A stretch of 64,000 bases of DNA from assembly GCA_948470475.1 (NCBI GenBank), contig OX419344.1, positions 16,949,495 through 17,013,494 on the forward strand. The letters are read 5' to 3'. The translations under genes and the position numbers were made by a program. This stretch comes from Galaxea fascicularis. Its lineage: Eukaryota; Cnidaria; Anthozoa; Scleractinia; Euphylliidae. Within the stretch, counting starts at the first letter, position 1. Each line of letters begins with the position of its first letter. Below, piece by piece: positions 46,930-58,770 of the stretch. A model generated the notes under the pieces. The model was given only the letters and a program-made list of their open reading frames with translations. It made no database searches and was not told where the DNA came from.

Positions 46930-49350
46930 GTAAGTGCAACTATTCTTAACTTTTGTATGGCGAACTATCATTGACCTATTGTGTCTGTCCAGTGAAGAGC
47001 TGATGGAGGTGAAAATTGTACACGAGGAGTTGTAATTTCATAAAGATACTATTTATCGCTTGTATAGGATATCTACCATGCATTTATTCATTGACTTAGT
47101 GAAAGCTGGCATTTTGAGCAAAACTCTTATTACATTATCAGCAGTAAGTCAAGCGCTAGCATTTTGGTCGTTTGACTGCCTCTTTGTTTGCTATATAATC
47201 ACTATTATAAAATTAACATTCAGTACGAGAAAAGCCGAATGCAAGAAACAAACCTATGGAATACTGAGTTAAGAGCAAGCAAATATTCTGAATATTGGAT
47301 AAGAGACTCAGCTTTGTGACTGATGTTCACAATCTTAGGAGGCTATTTTACAACTCAGTAACCTCAATAAGCAAATAATCGAACAAATGTGAACTTAGCA
47401 ATGTCCTTCGAGAAGACTGAACAACTTAATACGCATTTAAATCTTTTGTAAACAGGCAACTCAAACCCAGCAGGTAGTTCATCTCCGTTATGAATTCGGC
47501 AGAAAACTCGGAGAGGAATTGTAATAAAGACAGTTCCCAGTTTATTCGCAAACACTGCCAAACAATGACTATTTTCTCTAGAAACCTTTAAACTAGTCGG
47601 TCGATGCATGTGATCTTAGGCTACGCGTTACCAACGTGTAAAACTTAGCGACACACGGCATAAAAAATAGCTACAAATTCCAAAAGCTTACGCCGGGAAA
47701 TACATTTCCCTGGAAGACAGTACACTCCAATAGCCGAAAAAAAGAGGAAGAAAGGCAAAAATTCAAAAGTGGCCTAAAAGGCACTTACTTTTCTAAGCGT
47801 GTGGATATGGGATAAAGAGCATGGTTTGAGGGTCATGTTAAAGCTATGATATGCAAGCAACAGGTTCCTGGTATTCCTTTCCCTCCTTATGTCTCTTCAT
47901 CCTACCCTGCGAGCAAAGTCTCGTTCGATCTTCCTTGCCAAAATCGGGCAATCGACAAAATATTCTTTCCCAATGGTGCGCGGATTTTGCAATGATTGTG
48001 AGACCGTACTATAACAGACATTGTCACAAATTTTCTGAACTGAAGGTCGGGTGTGACACATGGCTGAGAACTCCATATTCATAAAGAAAAAATGTTGGCA
48101 GCGATGTTACTTTAAACAACTTTATATCATACTGAAACGTTTGAAAGACGATTCTGTTAAAACTTAACAGAGTCATTGAGATTGAATAAAAGTGCAGAAA
48201 CATTTTTTTGTTCTATTTTGAATGCATAAATCCCGCTTTCTGGTGATGCTGTAGGTCAATAAAGTTAGTTATTAAATTGCGTTCACAACTGCGAGAATCA
48301 ACCTTCATTTGATTTCATTTACACAGTTTATATATGATTTATTTTCAGATACATCATTCTCAAAATATCATCGATAATCCACACATTGTAGACCGGTCTC
48401 GTATATACCCAAGGATTACAGAACTTTATTAAGCACTGGTTATATACATGTAATACTCTTGATGGGAAATCGCATAGCTATACCAAGGTATAGCTACACT
48501 GCTATGGCATTGCTAAACTAAAGAATGACCCAGGTGTGTGTCAACTCTTTAAGACTGCCTCGCAGATAATTCGTAAAGATGTACATGATACAGGTACAAC
48601 ACAACTTGACCAGGATATTAAAGCAGGCAATAAAGCTGCTGACACAGCTCGTCAGTATGATGATTGCTTGTTATTTTAACTATTAATCAAATCCCACCAA
48701 AAGACGAATAAATATAGGAACACAAGTGCATCCATGTCAGAAATGTTACAAAGACGACTCTGATTCAGAAAGAGATAATAATATCTTAAAGTGCATATGA
48801 AGTAAAAAAGTATGTTCGCTTATTTAAAAGACCTTCAAAAGTGAGCAAGAATGGCATTTCCTGTTCTTTTAAGATATTCTTTTATTCCCGACTTTTTAAG
48901 TTTTAAATTGAAAATTGATGACGTCACAAATGGTTAAAGCAAGAACGTAAATATTTGAGCGAAGCAATGCAACTTGACTCCAGTAATGTACGTCAAGAGA
49001 GACACAGGACGACACTCCCTGTGCCGTTATTTTGCAAACGTTCTGCTTCTTGATCTGTTTCCTTCAGCATTCACTGTCCCAGGGGTTTTTGTCTCAATGT
49101 TGTTCACCGAAAAGACGTAAGGTATTATGGGATCACGTGAGTTTCAAGTAGGACCATCTGTCACCCCTCATGAGGTCAAAAATGGAGTTATATGCCTCTT
49201 GACAAACAAGGCCTCGAGCCCAGAGTGTTACCATGACAACATCTCAGTGGGTATCATATTGCATCTTACCTGACTTACATTACTGGTCCCAAGTTTGAAG
49301 AAAAAAATATCGGCTTACGTGTTTATATAGACTATTTACATTTCCTTATA

Positions 49351-49940
49351 CAGTCAACTCTCTCGTAAGCGACCACCCTTGGTGCACGACAAAGTGGTCG
49401 CTTACGGGAGGTGGTCGCTTACGGGAAAGATCAACAAAATAACTCTAACACTGGATTGATCATTTAATTACATAAACATATTACCTAATCAGCTAAAATT
49501 AGGCAAATAGAAACTAATTTATTTGATTTTTTTCACATGCAACAAGTTTCGGGAAAAGTAGAGTGGAGTGTACAGTACTTTTCAATGTATCTCATGTTAA
49601 TTAAAATCACCTGAAATTTAAACCGATCGAACAAAACCTAGGAAAACAACGGGGTAGCGTCATTAAGAATTGAACTTCTGTCACTTCTGAGTAGTGATTT
49701 ACTAACGATTATACGTGATTATGTTGGGTGGTCGCTTACCAGAAACAGAAAACAAAAGAATGTGTCAAATTTCTGGCCTAAAAAGTGGTCGCGGTCGCTT
49801 TAGAAATTTGAGTAGTGGTCGCTTACGAGAGAGCTCTGGGAACAGGATTTAACTGAGAGACACAAAACGGTTGTTTGCCAAGTGGTCGCTTACAGGAGGT
49901 GGTCGCTTACGAGAAGTGGTCACTATGAGAGAGTTGACTG
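49351..49940. mobile_element. TA-flanked MITE, copy in unit 6
   Basis: 590 bp, same ends and flanks as in the other units. Confidence 0.75.
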
Positions 49941-50261
49941 TAATTTTTTTTACAAAAGTGAGAACTCAATGCGGGAGAAATTTAAACCATAGTTTGAAGG
50001 AAAACATGATTATCGTAAGTGAGTAACTTACAACCTCTTAGCTTTAGTGAGTTGAGTCATTTTTATTCTTGATATCGATTGAACGGATGTCTTAACTACA
50101 AAGCGGCCAGGATCGATACAAGTTTTGAGAAAAATAAAGATTACGAGCCTGTGAGACGCAATAGTCGTAAATTTCACTTAGAACTGTCGCTTTTGTCAGT
50201 TTGCAAGCTTTACTTAGTAACGAAGGTTTGTGAACAGCATGTTTTGATTGATCGTTAATAG

Positions 50262-50327
50262 GCACCTGGGTAACAACCAGCTGAAAGACCTGCAACCAGG
50301 AGTCTTCAATAAAGAGCTGACGGAGCT
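50262..50327 (+). CDS. LRR exon 9 (22-residue leucine-rich repeat)
   Basis: 66 nt, identical to exons 4-7 by eye, intact splice sites, phase 2/2. It is the last LRR exon I find in the window. No exon encoding an LRR cap, membrane segment or stop follows on the + strand with confidence. Confidence 0.8.
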
Positions 50328-52549
50328 GTAAGTGCAACTATTCTTAACTTTTGTATGGCGAACTATCATTGACCTATTGTGTCTGTCCAGTGAAGAGCTG
50401 ATGGAGGTGAAAATTGCACACGAGGAGTTCTAGTTTCATAAAGATACTATCTATCGTATGTATAGGATATCTACCATGCATTTATTCATTGACTTAGTGA
50501 AAGCTGGCATTTTGAGCAAAACTCTTATTACATTATCAGCAGTAAGTCAAGCGCTAGCATTTTGGTCGTTTGACTGCCTCTTTGTTTGCTATATAATCAC
50601 TATTATAAAATTAACATTCAGTACGAGAAAAGCCGAAGGCAAGAAACAAACCTATGGAATACTGAGTTAAGAGCAAGCAAATATTCTGAATATTGGATAA
50701 GAGACTCAGCTTTGTGACTGATGTTCACAATCTTAGGAGGCTATTTTACAACTCAGTAACCTCAATAAGCAAATAATCGAACAAATGTGAACTTAGCAAT
50801 GTCCTTCGAGAAGACTGAACAACTTAATACGCATTTAAATCTTTTGTAAACAGGCAACTCAAACCCAGCAGGTAGTTCATCTCCGTTATGAATTCGGCAG
50901 AAAACTCGGAGAGGAATTGTAATAAAGACAGTTCCCAGTTTATTCGCAAACACTGCCAAACAATGACTATTTTCTCTAGAAACCTTTAAACTAGTCGGTC
51001 GATGCATGTGATCTTAGGCTACGCGTTACCAACGTGTCGAAAACTTAGCGACACACGGCATAAAAAATAGCTACAAATTCCAAAAGCTTACGCCGGGAAA
51101 TACATTTCCCTGGAAGACAGTACACTCCAATAGCCGAAAAAAAGAGGAAGAAAAGCAAAAATTCAAAAGTGGCCTAAAAGGCACTTACTTTTCTAAGCGT
51201 GTGGATATGGGATAAAGAGCATGGTTTGAGGGTCATGTTAAAGCTATGATATGCAAGCAACAGGTTCCTGGTATTCCTTTCCCTCCTTATGTCTCTTCAT
51301 CCTACCCTGCGAGCAAAGTCTCGTTCGATCTTCCTTGCCAAAATCGGGCAATCGACAAAATATTCTTTCCCAATGGTGTGCGGATTTTGCAATGATTGTG
51401 AGACCGTACTATAACAGACATTGTCACAAATTTTCAGAATTGAAGGTCGGGTGCGACACACGGCTGTAAACTTCATATTCATAAAGAAACAATATTGGCA
51501 GCGATGTTACTTTAAACAATTTTATACCATGAACGTTTGAAAGACGATATTGACGGATTGAATGGAAGTGCAGAAACATCGTTTTTTTATTGCACAGATC
51601 GCGCTTGGCTTTGTGATAATGCTGTAGGTCATTAAAGTTGGTTCTTTTAATAAACGTTGTTTTGTGTACAAGTTTTCTGCTCCAGAAGAACACAAAGGAA
51701 GATGATTTTAGCACTGTGATCTAAAACCTGTTTTGTGTCATATCTGACTTTCTTTTTTTTTTATTTCGACTTATACTGAACGTTATCAATTTTTAAAGGG
51801 GAAAAATGTATCATACCGGAATTGGAAGCATGCAATCTTACCTTCTGAAGCTTAATTAAAGATTTGGCCTCACAACAGACCTAGTTTACTTCCCTGCCTG
51901 TCAACTCATGAAATTCTTTGTCCGAGCTGGATGCTTGGTCAGAAAATTTCTTGTTTTTACGTTTCAACAACAAAATTTTTAACATGTTTTCGTATCAACG
52001 CTATGCAGACACATACCAGTCATCGCCGAACAAGAATGCATTAATTACTCTAATAAATCTGTCGTTGTTTATCCACAAATTAAGCATTGATAACAAAGAA
52101 GATTACATGCTCGCCATGTCGGCCAAGATGGGTTGAGCAAGTGACAGAAGAAACTCGGTAAATGGAACGATAAATTTCGGTCGGGATATTCCGACCGGAA
52201 TATCAGGACCACCTCCAGAGGTGATCCCGAATATTCTGGTCAGAGGAAACCGAAACGGACCTTTCCATTCGATTTCCGACCGAAATTTCCGGAATCTTTG
52301 GCATAATGGAGAGCACCCAAAATTTTTGAAGGCACCTTTACGTATATATTTCGATGGTCGGTATTAGTTGTCCCACTCATGCATATTCTTTACTTAAACG
52401 CATACCGATCAGTATCCTGTCCCACTTAACCTGAACTGCAGACATTTAGCGAATTTGCCAAAAGAAGCCCTATTTATAGGCGTAATGCGTTATTGATACT
52501 ATTAGAATAAAAGACAGAATCGATTACCCATACTTCTGTGTCTCTCTTA

Positions 52550-52800
52550 AAGGTGGATTTCCACTGTCGCGTAATTTTTACGTACGTTCGGACGTAAACT
52601 TTAAATGGCTTTACGCACGTAAATAAAATAGAGACGAAAAATGAAAGCTCGCGCGTAAAAGTAAAAGTTGAACCTTGCTCAACTTTTACGTTTACACGCG
52701 AGCTTTCATATATCGTCTCTATTTTATTTACGCGCGTAAAGCAAGTTGAAGTTTTCGTCCGAACGCACGTAAAAATTACGCGACAGTGGAAATCCACCTT
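52550..52800. mobile_element. Palindromic TA-flanked MITE (251 bp)
   Basis: The ends AAGGTGGATTTCCACTGTCG and CGACAGTGGAAATCCACCTT are perfect inverse complements, with TA at 52548-52549 and 52801-52802. The inverted arms extend through most of the element (CGCGTAA...TTTTACG). The empty site is visible in the paralogous cassette near 11070, where CTTTAGTTATTAG is uninterrupted. No ORF. Confidence 0.8.
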
Positions 52801-52938
52801 TAGTTATTAGTTTACGTTAATATGGTCTCCACTCTCCAACGCACCGGAGGCTTTAAAATCAAACAGAGAAACCATCTTCGCTGTCATGCAGATCAGACAC
52901 AGACGCACAGATGAATCTCTCCTTTTTTTTTATTAATA

Positions 52939-53105
52939 GACCCTATGCAAAAATGGCTGCCTTTAAATTATTCTTTTGTTCATATTCAAAATAGACAAAC
53001 TAACCTGGTTCGCGATAACAAATTCTGTATCAAAAAGAGGTTAGTTGGGCTATTTTGAATATGAACAAAATAATAATTTAAAGCCAGCCATTTTTGCATA
53101 GGGTC
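52939..53105. mobile_element. TA-flanked MITE (167 bp)
   Basis: GACCCTATGCAAAAATGGCT and AGCCATTTTTGCATAGGGTC form inverted ends. The arms continue with ATTTTGAATATGAACA-type sequence. TA flanks both sides (52937-52938 and 53106-53107). The cassette 1 equivalent near 11240 (AATAGTATCAG) lacks it. Confidence 0.75.
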
Positions 53106-55111
53106 TAAAGTATCAGTAAATTATAAATTTTATACATAGCTCTAAAGCGGGCTTTCTGTGGATTTACCAAAGCGCCCAATAAAGAGAGGGAAATGTTAGA
53201 TGTTAGTTAATATCAGTTGCGATTCTATTGCATATTATTATTGCGGTTACAAAACAATCCGATTGCGGTAGCTGCCCAAACAGGGCTCGAAATTGCCGGA
53301 AAAAGTTTCCTTTTGGTGACAAGAAACCCAAAAAATAGTCGTCAAATTGAAAAGAGTAGTCGCCAGATTGTATAAGAACAGGAAATCGGAACGGTTCTAT
53401 AAAAGGTTTTTCTGTTGCTCTACGATCCTGTACCACTAAGTAACCATAACAACCCAAATAAAGCGATTTTATTGGTACTTTATAAACAAATCCTTTTACG
53501 CGCAGGGACCACTAAGCATTTCCGCAACGATCGAGTACGCCGTGTTTAACTTTGTCCTAAATTCAAAACGTCTTCCGTGGAAGAAATGCCACGCCTTGAT
53601 CAGGAGCTCTCCTCAGAGCTCATTGAATCCCCAGTCAAGCCTGCTTTCTTGCACATGTCTACACCTCTAAAAGGGTTACGATCCGATGTTCCATCTACAA
53701 ATCAACGGGGGAAACCCTCTGGCAGTGACGCTCTATCAGCAGTCCAGATGCGGAAATGTTTGGTACTCTCCAGTATAATTTGTATCAAATTGGTAATCAA
53801 ATCTCATCCAGTTGCCGAGGTCGTGTAGCGCTCAACGTCTGAATGGAAGAATGGCCTACGTTACGAAAAACATTCCTAACGCAAACAGGAAAAAAAAAAA
53901 CACGTGATGCCGTAAGATCAGTCTGCACAGTACTGGCGCACCACTGCACGTCACCCCGATGAATTACCGACACGAGACGTTATCGCCAACCTACAAAAAA
54001 GGGAGAAGCAGAACTGGTTTGAGAAAACCAAAGACTGTCTAAAGAACTTCGAGGTAAAAATTATTAATTATTTAAATTACAATCCACCAATTCATTGTAA
54101 GAAAAACAATCATATTTGATAACGTTAGTGTCAGAACTAAATTTCCGCTCAACTCAATGTTCTTTAGTTAATTGAGTATTTGAAACAGTCAAGGTTAAAA
54201 TATCAGGAGATGGAACAAGAATGTCCCATAGTTGTAACCTACAGTACTTCTTTGTTCCTTTGCACTGATAGAGGATGGACAAAACTGAGATATTCTAACC
54301 GTTGATGGCAAAACAGTTAAGCTCGAGCTCTACTTGGGAGGTGACTACAAGATAAGCCTTTCAACAAAAGGCTGAGATTTCCTTTACATTAAAGATTTTC
54401 TTAATATTGATAATATTGGGAACCACAAGGGCTAAACAGGTGTTCTTTCTTTTTGTTACAGTTTTTGCTGATTGCCATGGGCATGAAGAAAACATCATCA
54501 AACAGCAGCTGGAGCAAACATCATAAAAATGAAAGGTTGGTGATGTGGATAACTCCCTTACCTACTTTGAGTTTAAAGTTGATTATAATGATGATATATA
54601 CTGTAATATTATTATCTGTTTTGAGTTGGTGTTTACATGTATGTTGGTCTCTAGGTGCAACATGTCACACTCCTGTGACCACTTTCTTGGTGGAGCATAC
54701 AGTGTAAGCCAGAATTCCAGATGACACAATTTTTAGCCCAAACAGCTAGGCTGTCATTCACTTCCAATGTTCAACATTACTATTCCACTTTCAAAATACT
54801 GTCCTGGATGAGCCCCACCCAATGCTGTGAACTACAGACAGGTTGAAAGAGGGCCTCATCTTTCATAATTATCCTGAAATGAGACCCATGGGAAACAGTG
54901 AGTAATTATCCACACAACTTCAACAGTTTTGATAACAAAATAACACATGCAAAGAAACTAAGACTTAATATTACACAAGCAAATCTTGTTTTAGGGCTTC
55001 AAATAATTATTTGTGGATAAAGTTTTAACAATACAATATTATATTGGTGTATGAAATTGCAGCAGTATAATTGGCTGATCTCACAGAGCAACACTAATAA
55101 AAGAAATTTAA

Positions 55112-55319
55112 CCCTTTCAACCCCAAGAGTGGCCGGCATCAAAATTCTCCTTGTAATTTCAATGGTTTACAAAGCAGAGTGGTCACGAGAATTTAGGACA
55201 GTATCACAAAAGATGAATATGCTTGATATTTTAACAACTTCTCCCCACAACTTCTGTAAGAAAAGACAGTGTAGAGGTAACAAATGAGAATTGAAATTTT
55301 GATCTTGGGGCTTAAAGGG
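55112..55319. mobile_element. TTAA-flanked MITE (208 bp)
   Basis: The ends CCCTTTCAACCCCAAGAGTG and CTTGGGGCTTAAAGGG are inverted, and TTAA flanks both sides (55108-55111 and 55320-55323). Inner parts also pair (ATCAAAATTCTC with GAGAATTGAAATTTTGAT). TTAA targets are typical of piggyBac-type transposition. The CCCTTT...CCCCAAGAGTG end is one I associate with an abundant cnidarian MITE. Confidence 0.7.
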
Positions 55320-56021
55320 TTAAAGCCACAAGTATACTTACACGTACTTTAAATTTTTTAACAGGATAACAATCACAGCAGACCCTGAAACATGAAGACA
55401 GAAGAGTACCTTAACAACTTTATCTCAACAGTGCGTTTTCTTGGTGTCACTGATGGTGAGGGTATACAAAGTGAATGATAAGTGGGAGTAGATATTCTTG
55501 CTGGACTGGTGAGAAAAAGGTTCTACTGAGAAACCTACAATGTACCAAATCACTTTGAAAAGATTTTTCCTGCAGAAAAAATTAAGAGAAGGAAACTGTG
55601 GATTGTATTAGTGGCAGTTATCATTCCGTTTAAACAAAACAGTCAGTTCATTTCTTGTTTTGAAAAAAACAATTTGAAGTTGTTAGTTTTTTAATATTGA
55701 ATGAGAGCTGTAAATATCGATTTTAATGTCTGTCTTTTTCTCACTCATTGAATAACATGGAGAATACAATGAGGGCTGCTGGAAAAATTGAATAAGGAAC
55801 TCATCAAGGATGATGACGTTAAGGTCAAAGCAAAGGTTGGTGATACTGAAACTATCAAGGTAGCCATGATCTTTTGCAAGCAAACAACTAAACGAATATA
55901 CCCGTGAAGTTTTACTTTGAAAGTCTTAACTCAACCATCAACTATTTTTGTGTTGCAGGCATTAAGGTGGGGCAAGGAGATCATTGGTATGTCAGGAAGT
56001 GGGTCTGGTCACATGAAAGGG

Positions 56022-56028
56022 ATAATAA

Positions 56029-56062
<34 letters not shown>
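56022..56062. repeat. (ATT)n microsatellite
   Basis: About twelve consecutive ATT/TTA units follow GGGATAATAAA. Nothing else is notable. Confidence 0.85.
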
Positions 56063-56063
<1 letters not shown>

Positions 56064-56994
56064 ACCCTATGTGTACAAGCACAGCATGATCTTTATGTTC
56101 CTACAATGACAAAGATGCATGGTAGATGTACTTTAAGGCAATTTAGTGATCAATTATACAGGTGTACTACATATGTCTGATTTACTTATGGATGAAAGTG
56201 AATCAAAATTTAAAAAACAGTCATATCTTGATAATTGCTCAAAACTGCATTTGCTGGAATGTATCTACATGGCGTCAACTAGGCAGATGACCGTTTTCTT
56301 CTTTGTTAAGGGGCCATTGACATAATTCACTTCTTCACCGCTTTAATGTCAGCTGAATGTTTAGTGAGGGGGGCGGGGGAATGTCAGTGTAGGGAATTTT
56401 TTAACAAAAGCAAACTGAGCCAATTTTTAATAAAGTTAACATTATTTTGACAATGACACACGTGGCATTATTAAAGGCAAAACACAATTCGCTGGTTTTA
56501 TCTTCCGGCTGATTGAAGCCAGCAGAAAAAACATCAATAGGAAAAAGCAGGTATACAGATGTTGCAACAGAACAGGTACAGTGTACTGCATGTAGCAAAA
56601 AGCACCATTTGATTTCTAAATGTTTTCTCTATGTTGTAAAGCAGAAAAGAGTATTGAAACTGTTCATGCATGTGGATAATCTTCACTTAAGTTATGTCAC
56701 TAATGTACTAAACTTTAGCGACGGAATGCATTGATTTTTGGGCAGCAAAAAATTCACATGGATGTTTGGTTGACGTTAAGTGGGGAAGAAGTGAAAATGT
56801 CACTGGACCCTGTAAGTCATACTTTAATTTGCAAGCATTAACAAGGAGCAGATTTCTAAGGACACCTAATTTACAACCAATTTCCAAAAAAAGATACACA
56901 AGTGAACTGTGAGAACCCTGAGCAGCCACACTGTCTTTATGACAACAATGATGGATTGATACTTATTTTTGAATTCCTTTTTTGTTTCAAACAG

Positions 56995-57097
56995 GGGTGC
57001 AAAGCTTATGGAGAAGCGACAAGACCAGCTATTAAAGGGAGAATAAAAGGGGAAAGTGAAGTTGTGTTAAGAGAAAGACATCATTCTGGGTTGAGGG
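56995..57097 (+). CDS. Candidate exon of an unrecognised gene
   Basis: The stretch follows TTTTGTTTCAAACAG and is followed by GTAAAC. The frame reads GCKAYGEATRPAIKGRIKGE, then SEVVLRERHHSGLR, with no stop. Codon usage and composition look protein-like, but no family is recognised. A frame extends it past the donor without support. Confidence 0.35.
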
Positions 57098-57240
57098 TAA
57101 ACATGAATCAACAAAAAGGTAGTGTGCACACATGTACATTTATCTGCACCACTCTGGCAATGGATGAGGCTGCACAAAGCATAAGACAGGGCTACACCCA
57201 CAAGAACATCAAAAAATGAAAGTGTCAGATCTTGGTGTCC

Positions 57241-58770
57241 TCAGTGAACTAACATTTAAGGAAAGTGCTCAACCAGCAAACAAGTAAATAAGACTTGATT
57301 TAAGTCTTAATGGCAGCTTATTAAGAACTATGAGCAAATTAAAACACCTCTGGATCCTTTTGGAGCTAACCAAATCCTGTACATTGTAAGTCTAATCGTG
57401 GTGTTAGATACATGCATGCACACAATTGTACTGCACTTGTACAGGAACCATTACCGCTCCTTTAGGAGCATACATTGTACACACCTGTTAAAGCTTATTG
57501 TGTGTGTGATGATAATTAATAATAATTAATAATTAATTATGCGATTCTTTAAACCAGATCTATTTATTTTTCATTTTATGGCAGAAATTAAAAAAGTACT
57601 AACAAGAAACTAAGAAACTAACCGAGAAATCTGTAAAAGACTGCCTTTACTTCAATTTGTTAGTGTTTGCTACATGTACATGTAGTTCTCATCTCAGACA
57701 GCAGTAGCACTGAAAAACTAAGCTCAACTTTGCTTGTGAAAGTTTACATGTATGCGGTACAGTAACATTAGTTTGTATAAACGTAGGATGTACATGTATT
57801 CAAAACATTTGACAGGGATAAAAAATTAATTGGCCTACAATAGATTTACCTGAAAATGCACACTAAAAACAATTCTCCCATTTGTTTCATGAATACAAGC
57901 TTTTAAAATGGCTGAAAATGTTGGATTGTTTTTGTGTCAACAAACATGAGCTGAAAGGTTGGATTTGACTAAGAGATTCCTGAGAATGAGGCAGAGCAAT
58001 CCCATCGGAGGCCTCTGGGTGTTATATTTGAAAAATCTTTCATACATTAATGGCTTTTCAGTGGGTGTTAAATTCAGATAACAATGGTGAAATGTACAAA
58101 TGCTGGTGGACGAACAAAACAAGCTAATGAGAGATCTATTGTTTACCGTCCACCAGCATGGCGGCGATGACGTAACGTGAAAATCACCTATAATTATAGA
58201 GCTTACATTTTGTAATTTTTTCATGACTTGTGCATGTGTCTGAAGTGATCGTTTTTATGTGATCACCTGAAAAATATGTAAGCATGAACTTTTAATAGCG
58301 AATCTACATGTAGGAACTATAAAAAAAACATCTTAGTCTAGTCTTCTTGTGAATTACTTCTCATGTTGCAGCTAGTCTGATCCCTATTGGAAAAATGATT
58401 GACTGCAAATGAAGAGCTCAGATTTTTATGACTCAAATATTGATTGTGTTTTCAATTGTACGGCATGTACATGAGCTGTAAAATGGAGACAGAAAGGCTT
58501 CAAGAATAAAGTCACCACAAGTCCTGACAGTACTGTATGTTAAGAAACCTTGGTTCTTTAACATGAAAGAAATGACTTTAAAAGGCTGGAATGACTAAAA
58601 CAGCAAACATTTTTTTCCTGTGGAATTTAAATTCATATGAACACAAGAATTACAGTGTACTTCTGTCTTAATAGCTTCTGTCATGTGGTACTGAGTCTTG
58701 ATGTATAAACTATGATTGTTCTTACATGTATAAATCAGTGCTGGAAACAACAATCAGTCATCAGGCAATA
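57241..58770. other. Non-coding, with a short inverted repeat
   Basis: No gene is recognised. GCTGGTGGACG (58100-58110) and CGTCCACCAGC (58146-58156) form an inverted repeat beside ATGGCGGCGATGACGTAACG, a combination I associate with repeated coral sequences, perhaps a MITE end or promoter-like repeat. Sequence around 57500-57540 is AATTAATA-rich. Confidence 0.4.

Larger units (their letters stand above)
43771..47158 (+). repeat. Tandem array unit 5 (contains a divergent patch)
   Basis: A 3,388-bp unit. Most of it is nearly identical to its neighbours, but about 46684-47066, centred on the LRR exon, carries roughly 15 substitutions and a 6-nt length difference. The MITE copy is 17 bp shorter. 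Confidence 0.9.
47159..50556 (+). repeat. Tandem array unit 6
   Basis: A 3,398-bp unit, nearly identical to units 2-4. It is the last complete unit. Confidence 0.9.
50557..53370 (+). repeat. Partial unit 7, chimeric cassette without LRR exon
   Basis: Up to about 51430 it matches array units 2-6. From there (TTTTCAGAATTGAAGGTCGG onward) it matches the cassette 1/2 form (about 10100-11520), with moderate divergence and two MITE insertions. A region around 51960-52310 replaces part of the cassette with unrelated sequence. The match ends at about 53370, before the position where an LRR exon would be expected. Confidence 0.75.
53371..57240 (+). other. Region with scattered coding-like pieces, gene not resolved
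   Basis: Several stretches look coding but I cannot join or name them: MEEMPRLDQELSSELIESPV with KPAFLHMSTPLKGLRS (53577-53690); RHPDELPTRDVIANLQKREK with QNWFEKTKDCLKNFE (about 53945-54050, followed by GTAAAA); FADCHGHEENIIKQQLEQTS after a TTTTTGTTACAG acceptor (about 54463-54525); MKTEEYLNNFISTVRFLGVT (about 55393-55455); and the piece at 56995-57097. Stops and frame changes interrupt them. They could be exons of one decayed or poorly resolved gene or transposon. Remaining sequence is A+T-rich and intron-like. Confidence 0.35.

Noticed and set aside
33121..50337. 81-aa minus-strand ORFs recurring in the array (for example 33121-33366)
   Set aside because: They are antisense shadows across the LRR exon region, and their recurrence is explained by tandem duplication.
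30246..50556. CRISPR-like or satellite array
   Set aside because: The units are 3.4 kb with exons and a MITE, far from CRISPR repeat-spacer sizes, and the context is eukaryotic.
30246..53370. The tandem array as purely an assembly artefact
   Set aside because: Units carry distinct fixed differences (unit 3 GTGAGG, unit 5 patch and 17-bp loss, unit 4 short change), which argues for real copies, although the exact copy number remains uncertain.
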